A DNA stretch of 60,280 bases from Magnetococcales bacterium. Lineage in GTDB: Bacteria; Pseudomonadota; Magnetococcia; Magnetococcales; Magnetaquicoccaceae. Position numbers and translations under genes: made by a program. The stretch spans positions 12,622 to 72,901 of the forward strand of contig JADGAR010000015.1 in NCBI GenBank assembly GCA_015231915.1, given 5' to 3'. Shown here piece after piece: positions 1 through 7,968 of this stretch. The notes below the pieces were generated by a model. The model did no database searches, had not been told where the DNA came from, and worked only from the letters and a program-made list of their open reading frames with translations. Every line of letters begins with the position of its first letter. The first letter of the stretch is position 1.

Positions 1-231
1 GACATCGCCAATGTGGACGCCAAGATCGAAACCACCAAGGCGGAATTGCAGCGGGATATCAAAGAACTCGAACTCCGCATGGTGATCAAGATGGGTGCCA
101 TGATCATTGGCGGGATTGGTCTGGTTTTTGGTCTCATGCGGGTATGGCCCGTCCCTGTGCAGTTTGTTCCATCCATCCAGGAGATGCGCGCGCCTGCACC
201 CGGCCAGGGGTTTCCCACCCCGGCCAGGTGA
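1..231 (+). CDS. DUF1640-like coiled-coil/membrane protein, 5'-truncated
   Basis: The reading frame is open from the first base, so the gene starts outside the window. The visible part has a charged amphipathic helix (IETTKAELQRDIKELELRM) followed by a single hydrophobic segment (GAMIIGGIGLVFGL) and a short Pro-rich tail. A coiled coil running into one C-terminal membrane helix is the layout of DUF1640/CCDC90-type proteins, which are common in proteobacteria and of unknown role. A GTG at 13 could act as a start, but the upstream codons continue in frame and fit the coiled coil, so truncation by the window edge is more likely. Confidence 0.5.
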   Translation, partial: DIANVDAKIETTKAELQRDIKELELRMVIKMGAMIIGGIGLVFGLMRVWPVPVQFVPSIQEMRAPAPGQGFPTPAR

Positions 232-398
232 AGGTGGGTGCGTCACCCATCCTTCCCAACCATCACAATTCCCAACACCTCGGACGTGACCACTTTATGG
301 GCAAGTGTGGGGCGGGCTGCTTATTTGTTGTGCGATTTGCTTAAAAAACAGGCAGGGGATTTTGTGGGCTTTTTTAATGATTTCAAACGATTAAAAAA

Positions 399-413
399 AG
401 GCATGCAAGTTGC
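399..413 (+). promoter_or_regulatory. Putative sigma54 (RpoN) promoter of amt
   Basis: AGGCATGCAAGTTGC has a GG doublet, ten bases, then GC, and matches the sigma54 consensus TGGCAC-N5-TTGC at most positions, including the exact TTGC at -12. It ends about 50 bases before the amt start. NtrC/sigma54 control is the usual mode for amt-glnA genes. No NtrC enhancer site was identified. Confidence 0.45.
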
Positions 414-465
414 GCTAATCGTCGTCGTGATCGTTTTTCTTTCCTCGTCGATCAAGGCATAGAAG

Positions 466-1761
466 ATGACAAAGGCTTCCCGACTCGCATGCGCCCTGCT
501 CCTGGTTCCCGGTTCCGCCTGGGCCGAAACCCCCGCCACCCTCAATCCGGCCAATACCGCCTGGCTGTTGACCGCCACCACTCTGGTGCTCTTCATGACT
601 CTGCCGGGGCTGGCGCTTTTTTATGGCGGGCTGGTGCGCACCAAGAACGTCCTTTCCATCTTCATGCAGTGCTTCGCCATCGCCTGTCTGGTCTCGGTGT
701 TGTGGCTGGCCTACGGCTACACCCTCTCCTTTGGCGACGGCGGGGGATGGCAGCATCTGATCGGCGGTTTGGGGAACGGCTTTCTTGTCATGATCCGCCC
801 CGACACCTTGCGGGGGGATGTCCCGGAAACGGTCTTCGTGATGTTTCAACTCACCTTCGCCATCATCACCCCGGCCCTGGTGATCGGCGGCTTCGCGGAA
901 CGGATGCGCTTCTCGGCAGTGCTGTGGTTCACCCTGCTGTGGTTCACCCTGGTCTATGTGCCCCTCTGCCACTGGGTCTGGGGGGGTGGCTGGCTGGCGG
1001 CGATGGGTTTCCTGGATTACGCGGGCGGTTCGGTGGTCCATATCAACGCCGGCATCGCGGCCTTGATCGCGGCCCTGATGCTGGGCAAGCGGCGCGGCTT
1101 TCCCACCACGATGATGCTCCCCCACAACATGACCATGGTCTTTATCGGTGCGGCCATGCTGTGGGTGGGGTGGTTCGGCTTCAACGCGGGCAGCGCCCTG
1201 GGGGCGAACGGCTCGGCGGGCATGACCATGCTGGCCACTCACCTGGGTGCGGCGGGCGGTTCCCTCTCCTGGATGATGGTGGAGTGGATCCGGCACGGCA
1301 AGGCCAGCGTGCTGGGCATCGTCACCGGCATGGTGGCGGGACTGGGCACGGTCACCCCGGCCTCCGGCTATATCGGCCCCATGGGCGGATTGCTGATCGG
1401 TCTGCTGGCCGGCATCGTCTGCTATTACGCCACCCAACTGGTGAAACGGAAATTGCAGATCGACGACTCCCTGGATGTCTCTCCGGTTCACGGGGTGGGC
1501 GGGATCATGGGCACCCTTTTGACCGGCGTCTTTGCCGCCCCGTCCCTGGGGGGCGTGGGTTACGCCGAGGGGGTCACCATGGCGGGGCAACTCTGGGTGC
1601 AAGGCATCGGTGCTTGCGCCACCCTGATCTGGAGCGGCGTCTGGACCGTGATCATCCTCAAGGGGATCGATCTGACGGTCGGTCTGCGGGTCTCCCGCGA
1701 CGAGGAGACCGAAGGTTTGGACCTGGCGCTCCACGACGAAAGGGGCTATACTTTGGAATGA
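466..1761 (+). CDS. amt: Ammonium transporter (Amt/MEP/Rh family)
   Basis: A 431-residue inner-membrane channel for NH4+/NH3. It begins with a cleavable signal peptide (ending GSAWA before ETPA) and then has about eleven hydrophobic segments. Family landmarks are visible: FYGGLVRTKN in the first helices, GFAERMRF, DYAGGSVVHINAGIAAL carrying the first pore histidine, and DVSPVHGVGG carrying the second. Length is normal for the family. It sits 65 bases upstream of glnA in the same direction, coupling ammonium uptake to assimilation. No PII gene (glnK) is adjacent, which differs from the common glnK-amtB pair. A sigma54-like promoter lies upstream. Confidence 0.95.
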   Translation: MTKASRLACALLLVPGSAWAETPATLNPANTAWLLTATTLVLFMTLPGLALFYGGLVRTKNVLSIFMQCFAIACLVSVLWLAYGYTLSFGDGGGWQHLIGGLGNGFLVMIRPDTLRGDVPETVFVMFQLTFAIITPALVIGGFAERMRFSAVLWFTLLWFTLVYVPLCHWVWGGGWLAAMGFLDYAGGSVVHINAGIAALIAALMLGKRRGFPTTMMLPHNMTMVFIGAAMLWVGWFGFNAGSALGANGSAGMTMLATHLGAAGGSLSWMMVEWIRHGKASVLGIVTGMVAGLGTVTPASGYIGPMGGLLIGLLAGIVCYYATQLVKRKLQIDDSLDVSPVHGVGGIMGTLLTGVFAAPSLGGVGYAEGVTMAGQLWVQGIGACATLIWSGVWTVIILKGIDLTVGLRVSRDEETEGLDLALHDERGYTLE

Positions 1762-1826
1762 TCCATGCGTGATGAATTTGTCCGGTTTTTCCCGTCTCCA
1801 CATCAATTTAAAAAGGTTTGCACATT

Positions 1827-3248
1827 ATGTCCGACCAAGATGCGATTCGTAATGCCCTGGCCATGATGGAATCCAACGATGTCCGTTTCGTGGATTTCCG
1901 CTTCACCGATTTCCACGGGAAATGGCAACACATCTCCACCCCCGCCAAGATGGTGACCGAGGAGGTGTTCGAAACCGGCTTTGGTTTCGATGGCTCCTCC
2001 ATTGCCGGCTGGTGCGAGATCAACCAGTCGGACATGGTCTACAAGCCGGATGCCTCCACCGCCACCCTGGATCCCTTCACCGATGTCCCCACCATGATCC
2101 TCATCTGCGACGTGGTGGATCCCTTCACCGGCGAGGGCTACAGCCGCGATCCCCGCGCCGTGGCCAAACGCGCCGAGGCCTATCTCAAGTATACCGGCAT
2201 CGGTGACACGGCCTACCTGGGGCCGGAAGCCGAGTTCTTCATCTTCGACAACGTTCGTTTCGCCACCCGGATCAACAAGGTCAGTGTGGAAATCGACTCC
2301 ATCGAAGGGGCCTGGAACACCGACACCGATTACGAAGAAGGCAACACCGGCCACCGTCCCGGCATCAAGGGCGGCTACTTCCCGGTCCAGCCGGTGGACT
2401 CCTATCAGGACATGCGCTCCGAGATGTGCATGATCATGGAAGAGATGGGCATCACCATCGAATTCCATCATCACGAGGTCGCCACCGCCGGTCAGTGCGA
2501 AATCGACATGCGCTTTTCCGACCTGCTCAGCATGGCCGACAACATCCAGAAGTACAAGTATGTCGTCCACAACGTGGCCCATCAACAGGGCAAGACCGTC
2601 ACCTTCATGCCCAAACCCATGAGCGGCGACAACGGCTCCGGCATGCACGTCCACATGTCCATCTGGAAGAACGGCAAGCCCCTGTTCGCCGGCAACCAGT
2701 ACGCGGACCTCTCCGAGATGGCGTTGCACTTCATCGGTGGCATCAAGAAGCACGCCCGCGCCCTCAACGCCTTCACCAACTCTTCCACCAACTCCTACAA
2801 GCGCCTGATCCCCGGTTTCGAGGCGCCGGTGCTGCTGGCCCACTCCGCCCGCAACCGTTCCGCCAGCATTCGCATCCCGGCCTCCACCAATCCCAAGGCC
2901 AAGCGCTGCGAGATCCGTTTCCCGGATCCGTCCGCCAATCCCTACCTGGCCTTCGCCGCCCTGCTGATGGCCGGCCTGGACGGCATCGAAAACAAGATCG
3001 ACGCCGGTCCCCCCATGGACAAGAACCTCTACGACCTCCCGCCGGAGGAATTGAAGGGCATTCCCACGGTGTGCGGCTCCCTGCGCGAGGCCCTGGAGTC
3101 CCTCGACAAGGATCGTGAGTTCCTCAAGAAGGGCGATGTCTTCAGCGACGACCTCATCGACGCCTGGATCAAGCTCAAGATGGAGGAAGTCTACAAGGTC
3201 GAGCACACCCCACACCCGATGGAGTTCACGCTCTACTACAGCGTGTGA
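1827..3248 (+). CDS. glnA: Glutamine synthetase type I
   Basis: A 473-residue enzyme that makes glutamine from glutamate, ammonia and ATP in the cytoplasm. Visible signatures are FDGSSIAGW near the N terminus, GPEAEFF, the catalytic block [29 protein letters not shown], and [10 protein letters not shown], which carries the tyrosine adenylylated in GSI-beta enzymes. This implies GlnE-type control. The ATG at 1827 is chosen because AAAAGG lies ten bases upstream; a TTG at 1818 is in frame but has no spacing for a ribosome site. It follows amt, probably co-transcribed, and is followed by a strong hairpin at 3274-3303. Confidence 0.97.
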   Translation: MSDQDAIRNALAMMESNDVRFVDFRFTDFHGKWQHISTPAKMVTEEVFETGFGFDGSSIAGWCEINQSDMVYKPDASTATLDPFTDVPTMILICDVVDPFTGEGYSRDPRAVAKRAEAYLKYTGIGDTAYLGPEAEFFIFDNVRFATRINKVSVEIDSIEGAWNTDTDYEEGNTGHRPGIKGGYFPVQPVDSYQDMRSEMCMIMEEMGITIEFHHHEVATAGQCEIDMRFSDLLSMADNIQKYKYVVHNVAHQQGKTVTFMPKPMSGDNGSGMHVHMSIWKNGKPLFAGNQYADLSEMALHFIGGIKKHARALNAFTNSSTNSYKRLIPGFEAPVLLAHSARNRSASIRIPASTNPKAKRCEIRFPDPSANPYLAFAALLMAGLDGIENKIDAGPPMDKNLYDLPPEELKGIPTVCGSLREALESLDKDREFLKKGDVFSDDLIDAWIKLKMEEVYKVEHTPHPMEFTLYYSV

Positions 3249-3273
3249 CGCTGCCTTTTGTATTGGTTTGGAT

Positions 3274-3303
3274 CGAGGGCCGTCCCAGAGGGGATGGCCC
3301 TCG
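3274..3303 (+). terminator. Hairpin terminator after glnA
   Basis: A 12-bp inverted repeat (CGAGGGCCGTCC with GGGATGGCCCTCG, one G-U pair) with a six-base loop, 25 bases after the glnA stop. There is no T run. Group II intron-like sequence begins about eight bases beyond it. Confidence 0.55.
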
Positions 3304-3311
3304 CCGTTGTG

Positions 3312-3670
3312 GTGCTCCCGGCAGGGCGTACGCACTGAGGTGTAAGTCCTCAACAGGCCCAGCAAGGGGAACTGTATATACGGATGGCCAGGGTGTCCAT
3401 CGCGAGATGGAACTTAGAGTGACGGGATGAACGGGCAGAAGTCAGCCGAAGGCATAGTCGGTCCATCGACCGGACCAAAGATCCGAAAGTGTTGTATGTA
3501 AAAAAATACTCGCAATTTGATGATGACAGGAGACGCAGATGGCCGGATTGGATGCCCGGAGCCGTCTGGGAGAGGCAGACGATGAAATCCGCCAGAGTCT
3601 GTGGCGTCTGGAGTGCAGAACAAGGCCTTGGGTGCCCTGGTTTCTTTTAGAGGGAGAGTCCCTCAATAGT
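3312..3670 (+). mobile_element. Group II intron 5' (domain I-like) remnant, no reverse transcriptase
   Basis: This stretch contains no credible gene. It carries elements typical of the 5' ribozyme part of bacterial group II introns: a GTGC-type start near 3312, the hairpin GAGGTGTAAGTCCTC (about 3337-3351), the block CAGGGTGTCCATCGCGAGAT (about 3389-3408), and GGGCAGAAGTCAGCCGAAGG (about 3432-3451), which usually lies just upstream of the intron reverse transcriptase. The RT gene is absent; AT-rich sequence begins near 3670 instead. It starts just after a terminator hairpin, the site preferred by group IIC introns. Recognition is by remembered motif similarity, not by a covariance model. Confidence 0.5.
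3656..3664 (+). repeat. 9-bp direct repeat GAGTCCCTC, left copy
   Basis: An identical GAGTCCCTC lies at 9391-9399, so the two copies bracket the AT-rich cassette. This copy also forms a small hairpin (AGGGA-GAG-TCCCT, 3651-3663). It could be an insertion scar or recombination site, but nine bases may also match by chance. Confidence 0.3.
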
Positions 3671-3744
3671 AGGGATTTTGGGAAGCTGGTGTTTTTATAT
3701 CATGATTGTGAACGCTAATAAATTTTTTAGCAGTGCTTTTTTTG

Positions 3745-3773
3745 TTGACGCTTTCTGATCTTTTTGGTAATCT
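3745..3773 (+). promoter_or_regulatory. Sigma70-type promoter of the AT-rich cassette
   Basis: TTGACG (3745-3750), a 17-base spacer and TAATCT (3768-3773) form a near-consensus promoter about 80 bases ahead of the first cassette gene. The roughly 185 bases between the intron remnant and that gene hold no other recognised feature. No operator was identified. Confidence 0.55.
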
Positions 3774-3854
3774 ATACATTAAGCTGGCTACGGTGGAATG
3801 AACCATGGATCGACAGCGTAATAGTGTCTACAAGAGATTTAATGGTATTCAATA

Positions 3855-5201
3855 ATGAATGATTATAATATCAGATTAAATAGTACTGATTCGTTTTCAT
3901 CGAAGACATTATGGATGCTGCGTGGTAATGGGCTGAGTGGGATTAAACCATTACCATCAGAAATTATGAAATATGAAAAAGAGGAAAATGTTTTACCAAG
4001 TGAGTCGATTCTTCTTCCAGATGCCATTTTATTAGCTTCTTTTTCGGAAACTATGCATCATCTCTATTATGTATCGCCTGACAATCCATGCCTTGTACGT
4101 GCAAGGTATGTTCCTAATCCATTTGCTTCTAGTAAAATATTCGAAAAGGAGATGAAGGAACAGGGCGAACTATGGGAAATACTAGAACCAGATGAAATTG
4201 AGGCAAAAATATTATTTATTGAGCCAATTTATCAATTAATTGCTATTGGCAAAAATTTGATAGTTGTCACGTCATGTGTCAATAATAATGAAATTATTTT
4301 TACATTTCATTTATGTCCGTTGGATGTCGTAAAAGGGTTTCAACTAGGTCATAATCCTTCAGAATTCAGTCAGAGTAAACTTAAAATTAAAAACATCAAT
4401 TTATCTCAATTCTTTAGAGCGGTAGAAATAGGTAAGGCTATTATTATTTATGCTACAAATATAGAAAATAATGGAGTGTATTGGGGAGAATTTTTGCCGG
4501 GAAGTTTTCTTAAAATGAGGTATCTTGTAAACAAAGGGCGGTTTTTTGGAGCAGATTTTCCGCAAAAAATTATATTTGAAATCGTTCAATTTAATATATT
4601 TAAAATTATATTGATATGTTATTCAGAGGATAAGGATGTATTTTTTAATATAAACCATATGATTAATAGAGAAGAAATAAGTGGAGGGATAGATTTGGGG
4701 TTAAGTGTAAGTAAATTTGGTAAAGAAAGGGTTTCTATTGAATTGTATCCAAAAAAAAATCAATTTTCTTTGCGTGGAGTCAAACAATTTACGGTGTTAA
4801 AAGTAGAGCCTGCTTTAATTCCATTCTTTAATACATATCATGATGAATACGATACTTTTATTTTGGTCCCAGCATTAGAAGAGAAGCGAATATGGACTTA
4901 TAATATTCAATTAACAAACCCAAGTGAATCAGGAGATTTCATACCACTTCTTGGTGGCGGTATGATTACTGAACAAAAATATGAATCAAATATGTTAAAA
5001 TTATCAATTAATCGATGTGATTCGATAATTAATATCCGTGATAGCATTATTTTATTTGGTGAAGCCGGAAAACCAGGATGGAAAGTGCTTTTAATGCCAA
5101 TAATGATATTTGCAAGGAGGTCACCAGAATTGTTTAGAAAAGTTATTATAGAGCGAGGACGCTCTTTTGGCAGGTCGTATGCGTTTTATACAACGACGTA
5201 A
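3855..5201 (+). CDS. Cassette protein A: uncharacterised beta-repeat protein
   Basis: A 448-residue cytoplasmic-looking protein with no signal peptide or membrane helix and no family I recognise. It contains at least five recurring units of hydrophobic strand, polar turn and second strand, for example LIVVTSCVNNNEIIFTFHL, AIIIYATNIENNGVYWGEFL, IILICYSEDKDVFFNINHM, TFILVPALEEKRIWTYNIQL and SIILFGEAGKPGWKVLLM. Such spacing suggests a beta-propeller, often a sensing or protein-binding scaffold (inference). The ATG has only a weak ribosome site. It is the first gene of a four-gene operon, 18 bases before the kinase-like gene. Its codon use is very AT-rich, unlike the surrounding chromosome, indicating transfer. 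Confidence 0.75.
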   Translation: MNDYNIRLNSTDSFSSKTLWMLRGNGLSGIKPLPSEIMKYEKEENVLPSESILLPDAILLASFSETMHHLYYVSPDNPCLVRARYVPNPFASSKIFEKEMKEQGELWEILEPDEIEAKILFIEPIYQLIAIGKNLIVVTSCVNNNEIIFTFHLCPLDVVKGFQLGHNPSEFSQSKLKIKNINLSQFFRAVEIGKAIIIYATNIENNGVYWGEFLPGSFLKMRYLVNKGRFFGADFPQKIIFEIVQFNIFKIILICYSEDKDVFFNINHMINREEISGGIDLGLSVSKFGKERVSIELYPKKNQFSLRGVKQFTVLKVEPALIPFFNTYHDEYDTFILVPALEEKRIWTYNIQLTNPSESGDFIPLLGGGMITEQKYESNMLKLSINRCDSIINIRDSIILFGEAGKPGWKVLLMPIMIFARRSPELFRKVIIERGRSFGRSYAFYTTT

Positions 5202-5219
5202 AAAATTTTTGGTGATCAA

Positions 5220-7412
5220 ATGCAAGAATTTTATGATTTCAAGAAGGCAGTTCTAACACAGCTTTATAAAACGTCAACATCGTACTCTGATACAATTTCA
5301 GCGCTGCTTCCAATGCTTCAAAATCTGTACTCCTCTGGTTGTGGAAAAAAATTTTCAGATTTTTCGTTATCATTACCGACTTGTGAATTTGAAAGTTTGT
5401 CTTGGTTGTCAGAGGCAATAACAACAATTAGCCTGTGTCATTTTCTTCCGTTAAAGTATTTGACCCAAATTTGCAACGTAATGGATTATTATGGGTTGTT
5501 TTTCTTGTCTATAGAGATAGCTGAGAAACATGTTGATCAGTTTTCAATTGGCACTGAAGAAAGGTTTCAGCTTTTAAAAATTATAGCAAAGTCATATAAA
5601 AATGATAGTAAATTTGAAGAGGCTAGAAAATGGTATCGTCAGGCAATCCAAGAAGCACATGATTGTGGTAATAAGTTTTATATAGATTATTTTTTATTGT
5701 TATTTGCGAAATTATGTAATGATTTTCAGCAGCGCCAAGGTTGGTATATAACCTATCACAAAATTGCGTACCAAAGATTCGCAAAGAATGCAAAATTCGA
5801 AAAAAAACCAGATCCGTTTAATACTTGGCGCTCTATTTGCGTTGATTCATATTCAAAAGCCCTTTATAATTATTTTCCAAAGATAGCAGAGCGAAATTTT
5901 AGACAGTTACTGAATGATCCAGATCTTCCAGCAAGTAGAGAAAGCAGGATTAAATCGCACTTGTATTCGTGCAGGATTATTAAACAGATCATGACAGATC
6001 GCTCTCTGAATGAAGCTGTTATTTACAAAAATTTATCAAATTTTAAGAAGGTTGTAGACTCGCTCCGCCCGGAATGGAATAGATTGGCATATTCAGTTAG
6101 ACTGGTACAATATTTTGAATTAGTACGCAATGTTGCTGATAAATTATACAATAAAAATAAAGGCACAATATATAATGATTTTCAGGGATGGTTGTTTCCT
6201 TACTGTCACTCAGATCTGCTAGAAGCATATCAATCTTCTGAATTGTTGTCTGATTGGAAAACAAGCTCTCGCATATCTTATGAGATTGCGAAATACTACC
6301 AAATATTAATTAAATTATCATGCGTTAATGATCAAGCTTTGTTAGTTTCTTATTATAAAAAAATAAGAGAATCTTTAGTTGTTTGTATTAATATTTTAGA
6401 TAAAAAATCAGAAAAGTTACCAGATTTATACGTGAGTGCATTATTGGATTTGGCTGATTTAGAGCATAAATCTAATGACTACACATCGTCTGCTAATTAT
6501 TGTTTGAAAGCATATGATTTTGTAAAAAAATTGTCGCTTGGTGTTCAAAATGATGAAAGTTCGTTAGAGAAGGCAATGTCAAGATTTGAAACAGAAGTCC
6601 CTTCTGAATTTTCTGTACTTACATTATCAGAAAAGAAGGCGCTCCTGGAAAGTTTAAGACAAGATTATAGAGTGTTATTGCAAAGAATGCTTTTGATTGC
6701 CGAAAAATTGCATGACATCCAGAAAGATAGGATTGCGAAAGATTTTAATAATTTTGCGTCTTCGCTTTATAATCATCTTGGTTTACATACATTGAGCAAT
6801 ATTGTGACTTCAGTCGACATACTGTCCAACCGACTTGATGGGAGGATAAAAGAACTTCAGCAACAAGTTAAAGATATGCGATCTCAAGGTGATAACCTTT
6901 TTCCGGTAAAGGCAATTAATGTATATGATGTCGTAGATAAATATTTAAACACACTAAAACAAAGAATGTCATATGATTTGTTTGTTAATATAAATAATAT
7001 TATCGATAAAAATTGCATGATTAATTTTAATGAAGAGTTGTTTGTGACGTTGATTAAAAATATTATCTATAATGCTGAAAAAATTATTGATGCGGCAAAA
7101 ATTGATGAATCCAAGGTAAATATTTCTTTTTCCAACCGTGTTACGTCAGGTGTGTTTTCTCTAGAATATTGCGATAATCTTGGAAATTTCGATGAATTTT
7201 TTAATGTAATTGATCGGATTAATAATAATATTGAAATAATTGATAATCCTTCAAATGGTATAAGTGGTTCTGGTGTGGGTCTGTTGTATAGTAAGCGTGC
7301 AATAATGTTGGTCAGTAAAATTGCTCCTGCTGAATTGTTGGGTTGGAGTTTGATTGGTAATGATGCAAGCAAGACTTTAACTATACCTTTGTCACGTTTG
7401 TCTGAGTTGTGA
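5220..7412 (+). CDS. Cassette protein B: TPR-GHKL histidine-kinase-like protein
   Basis: 730 residues, soluble, no membrane helices. Residues about 80-480 are helical repeats of TPR type (for example FEEARKWYRQAIQEA and YTSSANYCLKAYDFV). A helical stretch near 510-560 (LYNHLGLHTLSNIVTSV, with His519 and His523, then a coiled coil RIKELQQQVKDM) resembles a dimerisation/phosphoacceptor region. The C terminus is a GHKL ATPase: N-box LIKNIIYNAEKIIDAA (about 605-620), a diverged G1 box EYCDNLGNFDEF (about 648), and G2 box GSGVGLLYSKRAI (about 682-694). It is plausibly the kinase for the receiver domain of protein D. The phosphoacceptor histidine is not certain, and the weak G1 box could mean an ATP-binding switch rather than a kinase. 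Confidence 0.8.
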   Translation: MQEFYDFKKAVLTQLYKTSTSYSDTISALLPMLQNLYSSGCGKKFSDFSLSLPTCEFESLSWLSEAITTISLCHFLPLKYLTQICNVMDYYGLFFLSIEIAEKHVDQFSIGTEERFQLLKIIAKSYKNDSKFEEARKWYRQAIQEAHDCGNKFYIDYFLLLFAKLCNDFQQRQGWYITYHKIAYQRFAKNAKFEKKPDPFNTWRSICVDSYSKALYNYFPKIAERNFRQLLNDPDLPASRESRIKSHLYSCRIIKQIMTDRSLNEAVIYKNLSNFKKVVDSLRPEWNRLAYSVRLVQYFELVRNVADKLYNKNKGTIYNDFQGWLFPYCHSDLLEAYQSSELLSDWKTSSRISYEIAKYYQILIKLSCVNDQALLVSYYKKIRESLVVCINILDKKSEKLPDLYVSALLDLADLEHKSNDYTSSANYCLKAYDFVKKLSLGVQNDESSLEKAMSRFETEVPSEFSVLTLSEKKALLESLRQDYRVLLQRMLLIAEKLHDIQKDRIAKDFNNFASSLYNHLGLHTLSNIVTSVDILSNRLDGRIKELQQQVKDMRSQGDNLFPVKAINVYDVVDKYLNTLKQRMSYDLFVNINNIIDKNCMINFNEELFVTLIKNIIYNAEKIIDAAKIDESKVNISFSNRVTSGVFSLEYCDNLGNFDEFFNVIDRINNNIEIIDNPSNGISGSGVGLLYSKRAIMLVSKIAPAELLGWSLIGNDASKTLTIPLSRLSEL

Positions 7413-7417
7413 TAATA

Positions 7418-7968
7418 ATGAAAAAAAAAATCCTATCTTTTTTACGGGTCCTGCAAATAGTGGAAAATCTGAATGGGTTGAATATTATTTGGGTAAAATA
7501 TATTCTCCAATTTATTTTGGAGTCTTACCGTTTCGTCCAGAATTTGAGCTGATTATTACGCGCCATAAGAAGCGCAGATCATCAAATTGGCGATTAATTG
7601 AAAGTATTGGTGATCTGGATGCGGATATTAAGTTGATTAAAAAAACATTATCTATGCAAATTTCAGGTCAATTAGCTGTTTTTATTGATGGTCTTACTAA
7701 CTGGGTATCTTTTATTAATGAGAGTGAGTGCGATTTTGTTCGAACTGTTGACATGTTGTCTCTTTCGCTTGGGAATTTGATCAACCATAATACAGCTTGT
7801 CAATGGGTGCTTATGGATAGCGTTCCATGTGAAAAAAGTGAGGCTTTTTCTATCATTTCATCACTGCATCTTGTGTTACCATATCATGTCAACAATTTAT
7901 TAACCATCAAACTTAGTGGAGATAAAAATGAAGACAAACACCGAATATACAATTCTTTGGATCGATGA
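7418..7968 (+). CDS. Cassette protein C: CobU-like P-loop nucleotide kinase (frameshift-dependent start)
   Basis: The protein resembles adenosylcobinamide kinase/guanylyltransferase (CobU). It has Walker A GPANSGKS (codons at 7447-7470), TRHKKRRSSNWRLIES matching the CobU His-containing RHxxRRxxxW block, and VFIDGLTNWVSFI matching the Walker B-like VLVDCLTLWLSNL. The Walker A frame has no ATG, GTG or TTG upstream of it; it is open only from 7381. An ATG at 7418, five bases after gene B, lies in another frame and enters ten consecutive A residues (7421-7430). A -1 slip there, or one extra A, joins MKKK to NPIFFTGPANSGKS. The TTG at 7489 would delete the P-loop. It overlaps gene D by 41 bases. 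No cobalamin genes are nearby, so a nucleotide-handling role in this system is more likely than B12 synthesis. Confidence 0.7.
7421..7430 (+). repeat. A10 homopolymer, potential slippage or phase-variation tract
   Basis: Ten A residues directly follow the only nearby ATG (7418-7420) of the CobU-like gene. In the sequence given, the tract puts the start out of frame with the P-loop; a tract of 11 or 8 would restore it. It could be programmed or transcriptional slippage, a phase-variable switch, or a sequencing error. Confidence 0.7.

Noticed and set aside
3312-3670. A small protein gene or riboswitch after glnA
   Set aside because: Short open frames have no ribosome sites or motifs; the segment is better explained as group II intron RNA.
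7489-7968. TTG at 7489 as the start of the CobU-like gene
   Set aside because: It would cut off the Walker A motif at 7447-7470 that reads in the same frame; no ribosome site is present before it.
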